Part shown: in pieces, positions 1-6,790 of the stretch
How positions within the stretch are numbered: position 1 is the first letter of the stretch
Layout of the letters: each line of letters opens with the position of its first letter
DNA from: an uncultured Roseateles sp.
GTDB taxonomy: Bacteria > Pseudomonadota > Gammaproteobacteria > Burkholderiales > Burkholderiaceae
DNA: 11,331 nucleotides
NCBI GenBank assembly: GCA_946480605.1
Contig: CAMLKW010000148.1
Location: forward strand, 1 to 11,331
Direction: 5' to 3'
Translations under genes and position numbers: made by a program
The notes under the pieces: generated by a model
Database searches by the model: none
What the model was told of the DNA's origin: nothing
What the model saw: the letters and a program-made list of their open reading frames with translations, nothing else

Positions 1-2
1 AG

Positions 3-1043
3 CGTGAATCGCCCAAGGCCTATTTCAAGGGCCTGAACCTGCTGCTGAACGAGCAACAGGACAAGGCCATCGATGCCTTCATCGAGGCCGTCCAAAACGA
101 TCCCGACACCTCCGAGCTGCACTTTGCGCTGGGCAGCCTGTTCCGCCGCCGCGGCGAGACCGAGCGTGCCGTGCGCGTGCATGAGCACCTGCTGCGCCGC
201 GGCGACCTGGCGCAGACCGACCGTGACCGCGCCCAGCACGAGCTGGCACAAGACTTCTTCAAGGCCGGCCTGTTCGACCGCGCCGAGGCCGCCTATGCGG
301 AGCTGCGCGGCACGGCCTTCGAGCGCGAGGCACGCCTGGCGCTGCTGTCGCTGTACGAGCGCTCGCGCGACTGGGCCAAGGCCGCCGACGTGGCCGCCGA
401 GCTGGAAGCCGCGGGCACTGGCTCCTTCTCCGGCCGCATCGCGCACTACCTGTGCGAGCAGGCTCTGGTGGCCCAGGCGCAAGGCCATGCGGACCTGGCG
501 CCCGCGCTGCTGGAGCAGGCCCAGCGCCGCGCCCCCGAAGCGGCCCGTGCCTACGTGCTGCAAGGCCAGTTGCTGCTGAAGGCCGGCCAGCCGGAGGCCG
601 CGCTGGCCGCGTTCACCCGGCTGCTGTCGGCCAACCCGCCGGCCTTCAACCTCGTGGCCGCCGACTGCGCCGCCGCGGCCAAGGCGCTAGGCCGGCCCGA
701 GCGCGCCGTCGCGCTGCTGACCGAGCAGTACCAGCGCGCGCCCAGCATGCATCTGCTGCGCGCACTGGCCTCGCTGCAACCCGAGCCGCAGCGCGAGCGA
801 CTGGCCGCACACCTGCGCGAGCAGCCCGCGCTGTCCGCCGCCACCGAGCTGCTGAAACTCAATATCGCCGCGCTCCCCGCTGAAGAAGCAGGCCCCATGG
901 TCAAGGCCTTGGAGACCGCCACCAAGCCGCTGCTGCGCTACCGCTGCGCAGCCTGCGGCTTCGAGGCGGCACACTATTTCTGGCAGTGTCCGGGGTGCCT
1001 GAACTGGGACACCTACCCACCCCGTCACGTGGAAGAGCTCTGA
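3..1043 (+). CDS. lapB: LapB (YciM), LPS assembly regulator, 3' part
   Basis: The reading frame is open from base 3, so the 5' end lies outside the window; 346 residues are visible against about 389 in E. coli LapB. The missing part should hold the N-terminal membrane anchor. The visible protein is a run of helical TPR-type repeats (signatures such as ALGSLFRRRGETERAVRVHE and AGLFDRAEAAYAEL, encoded near 125-310). It ends in a rubredoxin-like zinc ribbon with two CxxC pairs (cysteine codons at 945, 954, 987 and 996) and a closing NWDTYPP. In enterobacteria LapB sits on the cytoplasmic face of the inner membrane, works with FtsH to control LpxC degradation, and so sets the rate of LPS synthesis. 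TPR plus C-terminal ribbon is diagnostic, so the identity is firm. A glycosyltransferase gene starts 2 bases after its stop, which suggests one transcript. Confidence 0.93.
   Translation, partial: RESPKAYFKGLNLLLNEQQDKAIDAFIEAVQNDPDTSELHFALGSLFRRRGETERAVRVHEHLLRRGDLAQTDRDRAQHELAQDFFKAGLFDRAEAAYAELRGTAFEREARLALLSLYERSRDWAKAADVAAELEAAGTGSFSGRIAHYLCEQALVAQAQGHADLAPALLEQAQRRAPEAARAYVLQGQLLLKAGQPEAALAAFTRLLSANPPAFNLVAADCAAAAKALGRPERAVALLTEQYQRAPSMHLLRALASLQPEPQRERLAAHLREQPALSAATELLKLNIAALPAEEAGPMVKALETATKPLLRYRCAACGFEAAHYFWQCPGCLNWDTYPPRHVEEL
1031..1037 (+). promoter_or_regulatory. Probable ribosome binding site for the GTG start at 1046
   Basis: GGAAGAG lies in the last codons of lapB, 8 bases before the GTG at 1046. 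It is a purine-rich, Shine-Dalgarno-like stretch at acceptable spacing. It favours the GTG over the in-frame ATG at 1064, which would remove the conserved-looking first beta strand (MRHIIC). Most other starts in this window have no clear ribosome binding site. Confidence 0.45.
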
Positions 1044-1045
1044 CC

Positions 1046-1777
1046 GTGCGCCACATCATCTGCATGAAATGGGGCACCAAGTACGGCCCCGAATACGTCA
1101 ACCGCCTGTACGCCATGGTGCGTCGGCACCTGCAGGGCGATTTCAACTTCGTCTGCCTGACGGACCGCACCGAAGGTATCCGTGCCGAGGTGAAGTGCTT
1201 CCCCATCCCCGAGCTGACCTTGCCCAACGGCGAACCCGAGCGCGGCTGGAAGAAGCTGACCACCTTCAGCCCGGTGCTCGTCAACGACTACGGCCTCAGG
1301 GGCACCGCACTGTTCCTGGACCTGGACGTCGTCATCGTCGACGACATCACGCCCTTCTTCGAGGTGCCGGGCGAGTTCCTCGTCATCCATGACTGGAAGC
1401 GGCCCTGGCGCATCACCGGCAACTCGTCGGTCTACCGCTGGCAGCTGGGCGCCCACCAGGACGTGCTGACCGAGTTCGTCACCGACCAGGCCAAGGCCAA
1501 GGCCGAGTTCCGCAACGAGCAGGCCTTCCTGTCGGCCGTGCTGCATCGGCAGGGCCAGCTGCAGTACTGGGACGCCGCCTGGTGCGCCAGCTACAAATAC
1601 CACTGCATCCCGGCCTGGCCGACGAGCTACTGGCGCGACCCCTTCGTCCCGGATGGCGCGCGCATCCTGATCTTCCATGGCGTCATGAACCCACCCGACG
1701 CGCTGGCCGGACGCAGCAACGGCAACTGGCGCCATGCGCGGCCGGCGCGCTGGATCGCGGACCACTGGCGCGAATGA
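1046..1777 (+). CDS. Putative glycosyltransferase, GT-A fold, DxD type
   Basis: A 243-residue cytoplasmic-looking protein without signal peptide or membrane segment. It has the layout of a small nucleotide-sugar transferase of the GT8-like group. An N-terminal beta strand (MRHIIC) is followed by FNFVCLTDR (33-41), a hydrophobic strand leading to a DLD motif at D92-D94 (metal and nucleotide-sugar binding), an NEQAFL segment at 158-163, and a C-terminal IFHG at 209-212, where a histidine often helps bind metal in such enzymes. The donor sugar and acceptor cannot be read from sequence. The GTG start is chosen because it follows the lapB stop by 2 bases, has an SD-like stretch, and begins exactly at the first strand. 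The stop overlaps the next start as ATGA (1774-1777), indicating translational coupling. Together with lapB this suggests work on LPS or another surface glycan. Exact family membership is uncertain. Confidence 0.8.
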   Translation: MRHIICMKWGTKYGPEYVNRLYAMVRRHLQGDFNFVCLTDRTEGIRAEVKCFPIPELTLPNGEPERGWKKLTTFSPVLVNDYGLRGTALFLDLDVVIVDDITPFFEVPGEFLVIHDWKRPWRITGNSSVYRWQLGAHQDVLTEFVTDQAKAKAEFRNEQAFLSAVLHRQGQLQYWDAAWCASYKYHCIPAWPTSYWRDPFVPDGARILIFHGVMNPPDALAGRSNGNWRHARPARWIADHWRE

Positions 1778-2721
1778 ACCTCGTCGTCCTGGCCGTGATG
1801 GCCCTCCTTGCCGGCCTGCTGCTGCGTGAGCTGGTCACCTTGCTGCGCGCCAGGGTGCCCACGCAGACCCGCGCCGTCATGGTCGGCGACAAGGCCACTG
1901 CCTGTGCCGACGAGATCCCCAAGATCATTTGGGCCTACTGGCAGACCGCACCGGCACCGGCCTTCATCCAGGCCTGCCTCGACAACTGGCGCCGTTTCGC
2001 GCCCGACCATCAGCTGCGCCTGCTGGACCGCAACACGGTGGCCGACTGGCTGCCCGCGCTGCGCGCCGACTTCGACGAACTGCCCCCCTACCGCCAGGCC
2101 GACTGGCTGCGCATCCAGCTGCTGGCGCGGCACGGCGGCGTGTGGATGGACGCCTCCATGCTGCTGAGCCGCGACCTGGGCTGGCTGCACGAGAGCCGCA
2201 GGCGCGCCCACGCGGACTACGTCGGCTTCTACATCGACCGCTACACCACCCGCCCCGACCTGCCCGTCATCGAGAACTGGTTGATGGCATCCGTGCCCGG
2301 TGGCCGCTTCGCGACGGCGCTGGCGACCGCCTTCGACCGCGCGCTGGACGAAGGCGCCGACCGCCTGCTGCAGCGCCTGCAGGCCGACGGCCGCCACGCG
2401 CGCGTGGTGCAAGGCCTGCCAGAAGACTTCCAGCGCTACCTGCTGATGCACGTGGCCGCCAGCGAGCTGCTGGACCGCGAGCCGCAGTCGGCCCGCCTGC
2501 TGCTGCTGCGAGCCGAGGACGGCCCGCTGGCCTGGCATGCCGGCGTGGGCTGGCGCAAGCGCCACCTCTACGCCCGCCTGGCCCTGGTGCCCTGCCCGCG
2601 CGTGATGCCCGCCGTGCTGAAGCTGCGCGGCGGCGACCGCGCCGTGGTCGAACGCAACTGGCGGCGCGGCCTGGTGTCGCCCTTCAGCGCCCTGCGCCAC
2701 CTGCTCGACGGCAAGCTGTGA
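1774..2721 (+). CDS. Capsular polysaccharide synthesis-type glycosyltransferase (GT32-like)
   Basis: 315 residues. The first 24 or so (MNLVVLAVMALLAGLLL...) form a probable membrane anchor. The catalytic region opens with IPKIIWAYWQ (48-57), the usual opening of the Caps_synth/Gly_transf_sug (DXD sugar-binding) families. It continues with QADWLRIQLLARHGGVWMDA around 108-127, which contains D110, R113, the GG pair and D126; this block is the hallmark of GT32-type enzymes, which bind nucleotide sugar through the aspartate. The role is therefore transfer of a sugar to a lipid-linked or LPS acceptor at the inner membrane; the actual sugar is unknown. The ATG at 1774 is chosen over longer in-frame extensions because it overlaps the previous stop (ATGA) and begins directly with the anchor. 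The stop overlaps the next gene's GTG. No ribosome binding site is visible, so coupling is likely. Confidence 0.85.
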   Translation: MNLVVLAVMALLAGLLLRELVTLLRARVPTQTRAVMVGDKATACADEIPKIIWAYWQTAPAPAFIQACLDNWRRFAPDHQLRLLDRNTVADWLPALRADFDELPPYRQADWLRIQLLARHGGVWMDASMLLSRDLGWLHESRRRAHADYVGFYIDRYTTRPDLPVIENWLMASVPGGRFATALATAFDRALDEGADRLLQRLQADGRHARVVQGLPEDFQRYLLMHVAASELLDREPQSARLLLLRAEDGPLAWHAGVGWRKRHLYARLALVPCPRVMPAVLKLRGGDRAVVERNWRRGLVSPFSALRHLLDGKL

Positions 2722-3701
2722 GCCCGACACCCTGGCTCAGCCTGCTGTTCCCGATGTACCGGGTGGAGCCCTGGCTGCGCGCCTGCATCGCCTCGCTGCA
2801 GCCCCAGCTCGACGACGGCGTGGAACTGGTTTTCGTCGACGACGCCTCGCCCGACGGCAGCGCAGCCCTGGTGGAGCAATTGCTGCCCCAGGCCCGCGTG
2901 ATCCGCCAGCCCGAGAACCGCGGCGTCAGCGTCGCACGCAACCGCCTGCTGGACGAGGCGCGCGGCGACTACCTGTGGTTCATCGACCCCGACGACCTCA
3001 TCGAGCCGGGCGTCATCCCGCGGCTCAAGGCCTTGATCGCCCGGCACCGACCGGACCTCGTCACCTGCGACTTCCGCGTCTTCGACGATGGCCCGTCCAC
3101 GGCATCCATCAAGCCGCGCCACCAGCACATCGCCAGCTTCGACGGGCCTGCCGGCATCGTCACGGACGACGTGAACCTGCGGCTGCGCGGCCTGTTCGTG
3201 CACGGCCAGTTCCACCCGTGGAGCAAGGTCGTGCGCCGCGCCTGCTGGCCGGCGGGCCTGCGCTTCGCCGCCGGCCGCGTCTACGAAGACCTGGCGCTGT
3301 ACCCGCGGCTGGTGCTGCACACGCCGCAGCACCTGCATGTCGCCGAGGTCTGGGTGGCTTACCGCCAGCGCAGCGGCAGCCTGATGTCGGCACTGTGCTC
3401 GCAGCGGCTGGACGATTGGACCGCCGCGCTGGACGGCCTGGCCGCCGAGCTTCCGCCGCTGGATGACGACACCCGCTTCGAGATCGCCCACTTCTGCGCC
3501 CGCACGCTGCTGCGCGCCCGGCGCCGCCGGCGGCAACTGGGCGGCAATGCGCTGCTCGGCCTGGCCGCAGATGCCGCGCGCTTCGAGCGCAGCTCACCGC
3601 TGACGCGGCAGCAGTTGCTGGCCGCCTATGTGCGCCGAGGCCGCTGGCTGCGCGGCCTGCAGTGGTGGCTGAATCTTCAGCGCGCGCCGCAGGCGCGGTA
3701 G
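2718..3701 (+). CDS. Family 2 glycosyltransferase
   Basis: 327 residues with a classic GT2 N-terminal catalytic domain. It shows LSLLFPMYRVEPWLRACIAS at 7-26, VFVDDASPDGS at 38-48 (D41/D42 for nucleotide binding), NRGVSVARN at 67-75, and LWFIDPDDLIEPG at 86-98 with the DxD-type D90/D92. Further on, YEDLALYPRL (189-198) supplies the acidic ED pair expected of the catalytic base region. The C-terminal 100 residues are arginine-rich and helical, with no transmembrane segment, so the enzyme is probably peripheral to the inner membrane. The GTG start at 2718 overlaps the previous stop as GTGA; there is no better start, because upstream extension only runs through the preceding gene. Such enzymes build LPS core, O-antigen or capsule; the sugar is not predictable. 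Its 3' end overlaps the opposing GT4 gene by 25 bases. Confidence 0.9.
   Translation: MSPTPWLSLLFPMYRVEPWLRACIASLQPQLDDGVELVFVDDASPDGSAALVEQLLPQARVIRQPENRGVSVARNRLLDEARGDYLWFIDPDDLIEPGVIPRLKALIARHRPDLVTCDFRVFDDGPSTASIKPRHQHIASFDGPAGIVTDDVNLRLRGLFVHGQFHPWSKVVRRACWPAGLRFAAGRVYEDLALYPRLVLHTPQHLHVAEVWVAYRQRSGSLMSALCSQRLDDWTAALDGLAAELPPLDDDTRFEIAHFCARTLLRARRRRRQLGGNALLGLAADAARFERSSPLTRQQLLAAYVRRGRWLRGLQWWLNLQRAPQAR
3668..3697. terminator. Two adjacent inverted repeats at a convergent gene junction
   Basis: Within the overlapping 3' ends of two convergent genes lie two perfect 6-base stems. GCTGAA/TTCAGC is at 3668-3681 with a 2-base gap, and CGCGCC/GGCGCG is at 3683-3697 with a 3-base loop. The second could fold on either strand. 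Neither is followed by a T-run, and the loop of the first is very short. This is at best a weak bidirectional terminator, and chance inverted repeats are common at this GC content. Confidence 0.22.
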
Positions 3702-4681
3702 AAGGCTTCGATCTCGGCCACGCGGGCCGGCAGCGAATAAGGCGCCAGCGCATGTGCCCGGCGCGCCGGCCGCCGCGCATGCAGGCGCGTCAGCGCCTGG
3801 GCCAGCGCGGCCACGTCGCCGCAGGGCAGCAGCGGCTCGAAGCCGGCCTGCAGATGGGTCGCGCCCTCGGTGGCCGTGGCCAGGATGGGCAGGCCGGCAT
3901 GCATGGCCTCCAGGAAGACCAGCCCGAAGGGCTCGCTGCGCGCCGCGCTGACGAACAGGTCGAAGGCCGCCAGGCAGTTGGCCGGTTCGTTCGTGAAGCC
4001 GGGCATGAGCACCCGCTCGCCGGCCTGCGAGCGCACCGCCTGCCAGTCCGGCCCCTGCCCCACCAGCACCAGCCGCGCGCCGGGCAGCGCCGCGCGCTCG
4101 AAGGCCTGCACCAGCAGGTCCCAGCCCTTGCTGTGCTCGCCGCGGCCCAGCGTGCCCACCAGCCAGTCCTCGGGCGCCACGCCCCAGGCCGCGCGCAGGC
4201 GCTCGCGCGCGCCGGGCTCGGCCGGTGTCGGCTGGCTCCAGTTGTTGATCTGCGCCACGCGGCCGCCAAAACCGGCCGGCACCTGCGCCAGCTGCTGCGG
4301 CGTGATCGCGATGAGGCCGTCCAGGTGGCCATGCTGGCGCGGCTTGTAGGCGATGTGCAGCGTCGCGACGCGCACCGCCGGCGCGGCCACGCCGGCCAGC
4401 GCCTTGCAGGCGAAGCTGAGGTGGGCGTGGCAGACGTCGGGCCGCCAGTCGCGCGCCCAGCGCGCCACGCGCATGGCGGGCAGCAGGCGCGGGCAGGCCA
4501 GGCGGTGTTGCTGCACGCGGGGGTCCAGCCGCCGCGCCCAGGCGTCGGGGCGGTCCTCGGCGGCGGCGTTCGCCAGCACGAAGCAGACCTCGTGCTGGCC
4601 GCTCTGCGCATTGGCCAGTTCGATGGCATAGCGCTCGCTGCCGGCGAAGCGCTTGGTGAAGAGGAGATGGGCGATGCGCAT
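3677..4681 (-). CDS. Family 4-type glycosyltransferase (GT-B fold)
   Basis: 334 residues with the two-domain layout of GT4 enzymes. The N-terminal Rossmann domain begins MRIAHLLFTKRFAGSERY with the glycine/serine loop that contacts the acceptor or donor. DVCHAHLSFACKAL is at 82-95. The C-terminal domain starts near VGTLGRGEHSKGWDLL (175-190, with R180 and K185 as likely phosphate contacts). It ends in the family signature E250-PFGLVFL-E258 (EX7E), followed by HAGLPILAT. These enzymes use nucleotide sugars with retention of configuration and act at the cytoplasmic membrane face, often in LPS core assembly. The ATG at 4681 is chosen because the fold starts exactly there; the open frame upstream runs antisense into msbA. 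It is the only glycosyltransferase of the four on the - strand. It overlaps the GT2 gene tail-to-tail by 25 bases and faces msbA across 39 bases. Confidence 0.9.
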   Translation of the reverse strand: MRIAHLLFTKRFAGSERYAIELANAQSGQHEVCFVLANAAAEDRPDAWARRLDPRVQQHRLACPRLLPAMRVARWARDWRPDVCHAHLSFACKALAGVAAPAVRVATLHIAYKPRQHGHLDGLIAITPQQLAQVPAGFGGRVAQINNWSQPTPAEPGARERLRAAWGVAPEDWLVGTLGRGEHSKGWDLLVQAFERAALPGARLVLVGQGPDWQAVRSQAGERVLMPGFTNEPANCLAAFDLFVSAARSEPFGLVFLEAMHAGLPILATATEGATHLQAGFEPLLPCGDVAALAQALTRLHARRPARRAHALAPYSLPARVAEIEAFYRACGAR

Positions 4682-4720
4682 GAAGGGCCGCCATTGAAAC
4701 ACGGACGACAATCGCGTCCC
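4682..4720. promoter_or_regulatory. Divergent 39-base spacer between the GT4 gene and msbA
   Basis: Only 39 bases separate the two divergent start codons, so both promoters must lie here or inside the opposite gene. On the + strand a -10-like GACAAT sits at 4707-4712, 8 bases before the msbA ATG, with no matching -35 at standard spacing. TTGAAA at 4694-4699 resembles a -35, but no -10 follows within the spacer. Neither gene shows a clear Shine-Dalgarno sequence. No terminator or operator palindrome is visible. Confidence 0.3.
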
Positions 4721-6460
4721 ATGTCTGCCGACGCCAACGCCTCCATCGCCCGCCGACTGGGTCAGTATGTCTACCCCTACCGCTGGGGGGCGCTGTGCAC
4801 CATCCTGGCCTATCTGTGCCTGGCCGGCACCGAATGGCTGCTGCCCCAGCTGATCAGCTACGCCTTCGACGCCGAGGGCTTCACCAAGGACGCCTACCCG
4901 CTGTGGATGGTGCCCGTGGTGCTGATCGGGCTGTACATCGTGCGCGGCATTTCGAGCTTCGCCGGGCAGTACCTGTTCCACTGGACGCAGACCCGCAGCG
5001 TGCTGGACTTCCGCACCGCGCTGGTCAACGCGCTGCTGCGCCTGGATGCCCAGGTCTACACCCGCATGCAGCCCGGCACGGCGGTCACCAAGGTCGTCAA
5101 CGACCCGCAACAGATCCTGCAGCTGACCGGCGACGTGGGCATCGCGCTGCTGCGCGACGGCCTGGCCGCCATCGGCTTCGTCGTCTACCTGTTCTACCTG
5201 AACTGGCAGCTCACGCTGATGGCCCTCATCGTGACGCCGGTGATGGCGGTGGTGATGAAGCAGGTCAACCGGCGCATCCGGCAGATGTCCTCGCGCTCCT
5301 ACGACTCGCAGCTGGTGCTGGTCAACAAGGTGGACGACATCACGCGCGCCTGGCGCGTCGTGCGCCAGTTCGGCGCGGCGGACTACGAGCGCGGGCGCTT
5401 CACGGACGCGGCGCAGGAGGTGCGGCGCTACAACCTCAAGACCGCCGCCGCCAGCGCGCTGGCGCAGCCGATCTCGCAACTGGTGGCCAGCGTGGGCCTG
5501 TCGCTGATCGTCTGCCTGGCGCTGTGGCAGGCCCGCAGCGAAGGCACGGGCGTGCAGGACTTCGTCAAGTACGTGGCCGCGTTGCTGCTGCTGCTGTCCA
5601 AGCTGCGCCACCTGTCGGACCTGGCCTCGCCGCTGACGCGCGCCAGCGTCATCGCCAAGGGCTGTTTCGAGCTGATGGACGCGCCCAAGGAGGTCGACAC
5701 CGGCACGCGGGAGTTACCCGGCCCGGCCCATGGCGACATCGAAATGGACGACGTGCGCCTGACCTACCCCGGCGCGGGGCAGCCCGCGCTGGACGGCCTG
5801 AGCCTGCGCTTCGCGGCCGGCAGAACCACCGCGCTGGTGGGCGCCTCGGGCGCCGGCAAGAGTTCCATCATCCACCTGCTGCTGGGCTTCGGCCGGCCGG
5901 ACTCGGGCCACATCCGGCTGGACGGCGCCGACATCGACGCGCTGACGCGGCTGAGCCTGCGCCGCCAGTTTGCGGTCGTGTCGCAGGACATCGTGCTGTT
6001 CGACGACTCCGTCGCCGCCAACATCGCCTACGCCCAGCCGCGCGACGACGCCAGGCTGGAGCAGGTGCTGCGCGCCGCCCACCTGTGGGACTTCGTGCAG
6101 ACGCTGCCCGAAGGCATCGAGACCGTCGTGGGTGCCAACGGCAGCAAGCTGTCCGGCGGCCAGCGCCAGCGCCTGGCCATCGCCCGCGCGCTGTACAAGG
6201 ACGCACCCATCTGGATCTTCGACGAGGCCACCTCGGCGTTGGACACCGAGAGCGAGCGCGCCGTGCAGCAGGCCCTCGGCACCTGGCGCGGACGCAAGAC
6301 GCTGATCGTCATCGCCCACCGGCTGTCCACCATCCGCGACGCCGACGCCATCCACGTGCTGGGCGCCGGCCGGCTGGTGGAGACCGGCACGCATGCCGAG
6401 CTGATCGCACGCGACGGCGCCTACGCGGCCATGGTGCGGGCCCAGGCCGGCGAGGTCTGA
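4721..6460 (+). CDS. msbA: MsbA-type lipid A-core flippase, ABC exporter
   Basis: 579 residues, matching the usual MsbA half-transporter length of about 580, with the transmembrane domain fused to the ATPase. Hydrophobic segments lie near 22-46, 60-82, 138-160, 163-184, 247-270 and 280-297. The nucleotide-binding domain carries all expected motifs: Walker A GASGAGKSS (374-382), Q-loop Q422, ABC signature LSGGQRQ (477-483), Walker B ending IFDE with catalytic E502, D-loop SALD (505-508) and H-loop H533. MsbA works as a homodimer that flips lipid A-core across the inner membrane, handing it to the Lpt pathway. The assignment over other lipid exporters rests on length, the intact ATPase and the lapB/glycosyltransferase neighbourhood. 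The ATG at 4721 is the first start after the divergent GT4 gene; no ribosome binding site is visible. Its stop overlaps the next gene as TGATG. Confidence 0.85.
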   Translation: MSADANASIARRLGQYVYPYRWGALCTILAYLCLAGTEWLLPQLISYAFDAEGFTKDAYPLWMVPVVLIGLYIVRGISSFAGQYLFHWTQTRSVLDFRTALVNALLRLDAQVYTRMQPGTAVTKVVNDPQQILQLTGDVGIALLRDGLAAIGFVVYLFYLNWQLTLMALIVTPVMAVVMKQVNRRIRQMSSRSYDSQLVLVNKVDDITRAWRVVRQFGAADYERGRFTDAAQEVRRYNLKTAAASALAQPISQLVASVGLSLIVCLALWQARSEGTGVQDFVKYVAALLLLLSKLRHLSDLASPLTRASVIAKGCFELMDAPKEVDTGTRELPGPAHGDIEMDDVRLTYPGAGQPALDGLSLRFAAGRTTALVGASGAGKSSIIHLLLGFGRPDSGHIRLDGADIDALTRLSLRRQFAVVSQDIVLFDDSVAANIAYAQPRDDARLEQVLRAAHLWDFVQTLPEGIETVVGANGSKLSGGQRQRLAIARALYKDAPIWIFDEATSALDTESERAVQQALGTWRGRKTLIVIAHRLSTIRDADAIHVLGAGRLVETGTHAELIARDGAYAAMVRAQAGEV

Positions 6461-6744
6461 TGCAACGACGCGGCCTGCTGCTGTGGGCCGCGCTGCCGGT
6501 GCGGGCGCAGGCGGCGGACGTCGAGGTCAACACCGCCACCCGGGCGGCGCTGGAGTCGCTGCCCGGACTCGGGCCGGCGCTGGTGCAGCGGCTGCTGGAC
6601 GGGCGGCCGTTCAAGGACTGGGCCGACCTGATGCGACGGGTGCCTGGGGTGAAGGCCGCGACGGCGCGCAAGCTGTCCGCCGCGGGGCTGAGGGTGGCGG
6701 GCGCTGAATTTTCACCACGCGCAGAGCCAGTCCGCCGCGGCTAA
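6460..6744 (+). CDS. ComEA-like helix-hairpin-helix secreted protein
   Basis: A 94-residue protein with a short signal peptide (RRGLLLWAALPVRAQA, likely cut after AQA at 18). A compact helix-hairpin-helix pair follows: VNTATRAALESLPGLGPAL at 23-41, with hairpin PGLG, then VPGVKAATARKL at 61-72, with hairpin PGVK. This matches the C-terminal DNA-binding domain of ComEA, the periplasmic protein that binds incoming DNA during natural transformation; stand-alone versions of about 90-110 residues are common in proteobacteria. The start is the ATG in TGATG, overlapping the msbA stop; GAGG at 6452-6455 could serve as a close ribosome binding site. The last 15 residues are basic and not conserved-looking. 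A competence role is inferred from the family only; no other competence gene lies in the window. Confidence 0.85.
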   Translation: MQRRGLLLWAALPVRAQAADVEVNTATRAALESLPGLGPALVQRLLDGRPFKDWADLMRRVPGVKAATARKLSAAGLRVAGAEFSPRAEPVRRG

Positions 6745-6790
6745 CGCATCGATACTGCGCACCCCGCCCCTTGCGCCGCGCGCCTGCCCC
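6745..6790. other. 46-base gap before the unknown secreted protein gene
   Basis: This short spacer holds a -10-like GATACT at 6751-6756, but nothing resembling a -35 at the right distance. There is no purine-rich ribosome binding site just before the ATG at 6791. It may contain a weak promoter, or the downstream gene may simply be read through from msbA-comEA. There is no hairpin with a T-run after the comEA-like gene. Confidence 0.25.

Noticed and set aside
1627..2730. A 367-codon open frame antisense to the GT32-like and neighbouring genes, plus a 246-codon one at 1025-1765.
   Set aside because: Composition is the valine/alanine/glutamine/histidine-rich pattern typical of antisense frames in GC-rich DNA, with no motif. 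The + strand frames encode clear glycosyltransferases with overlapping start/stop junctions.
3662..4720. An in-frame N-terminal extension of msbA of over 350 residues, antisense to the GT4 gene.
   Set aside because: The extension is arginine/glutamine-rich low-information sequence. MsbA of normal length starts at 4721, and the opposite strand holds a well-formed GT4 enzyme.
5580..5600. CTG/GCT trinucleotide run in msbA.
   Set aside because: It encodes a leucine run in the last transmembrane segment; biased leucine codon use explains it and it is too short to be a meaningful repeat.
4682..5611. An in-frame 310-residue N-terminal extension of the GT4 protein, antisense to msbA.
   Set aside because: It has shadow-frame composition, and the GT4 fold begins precisely at the ATG at 4681.
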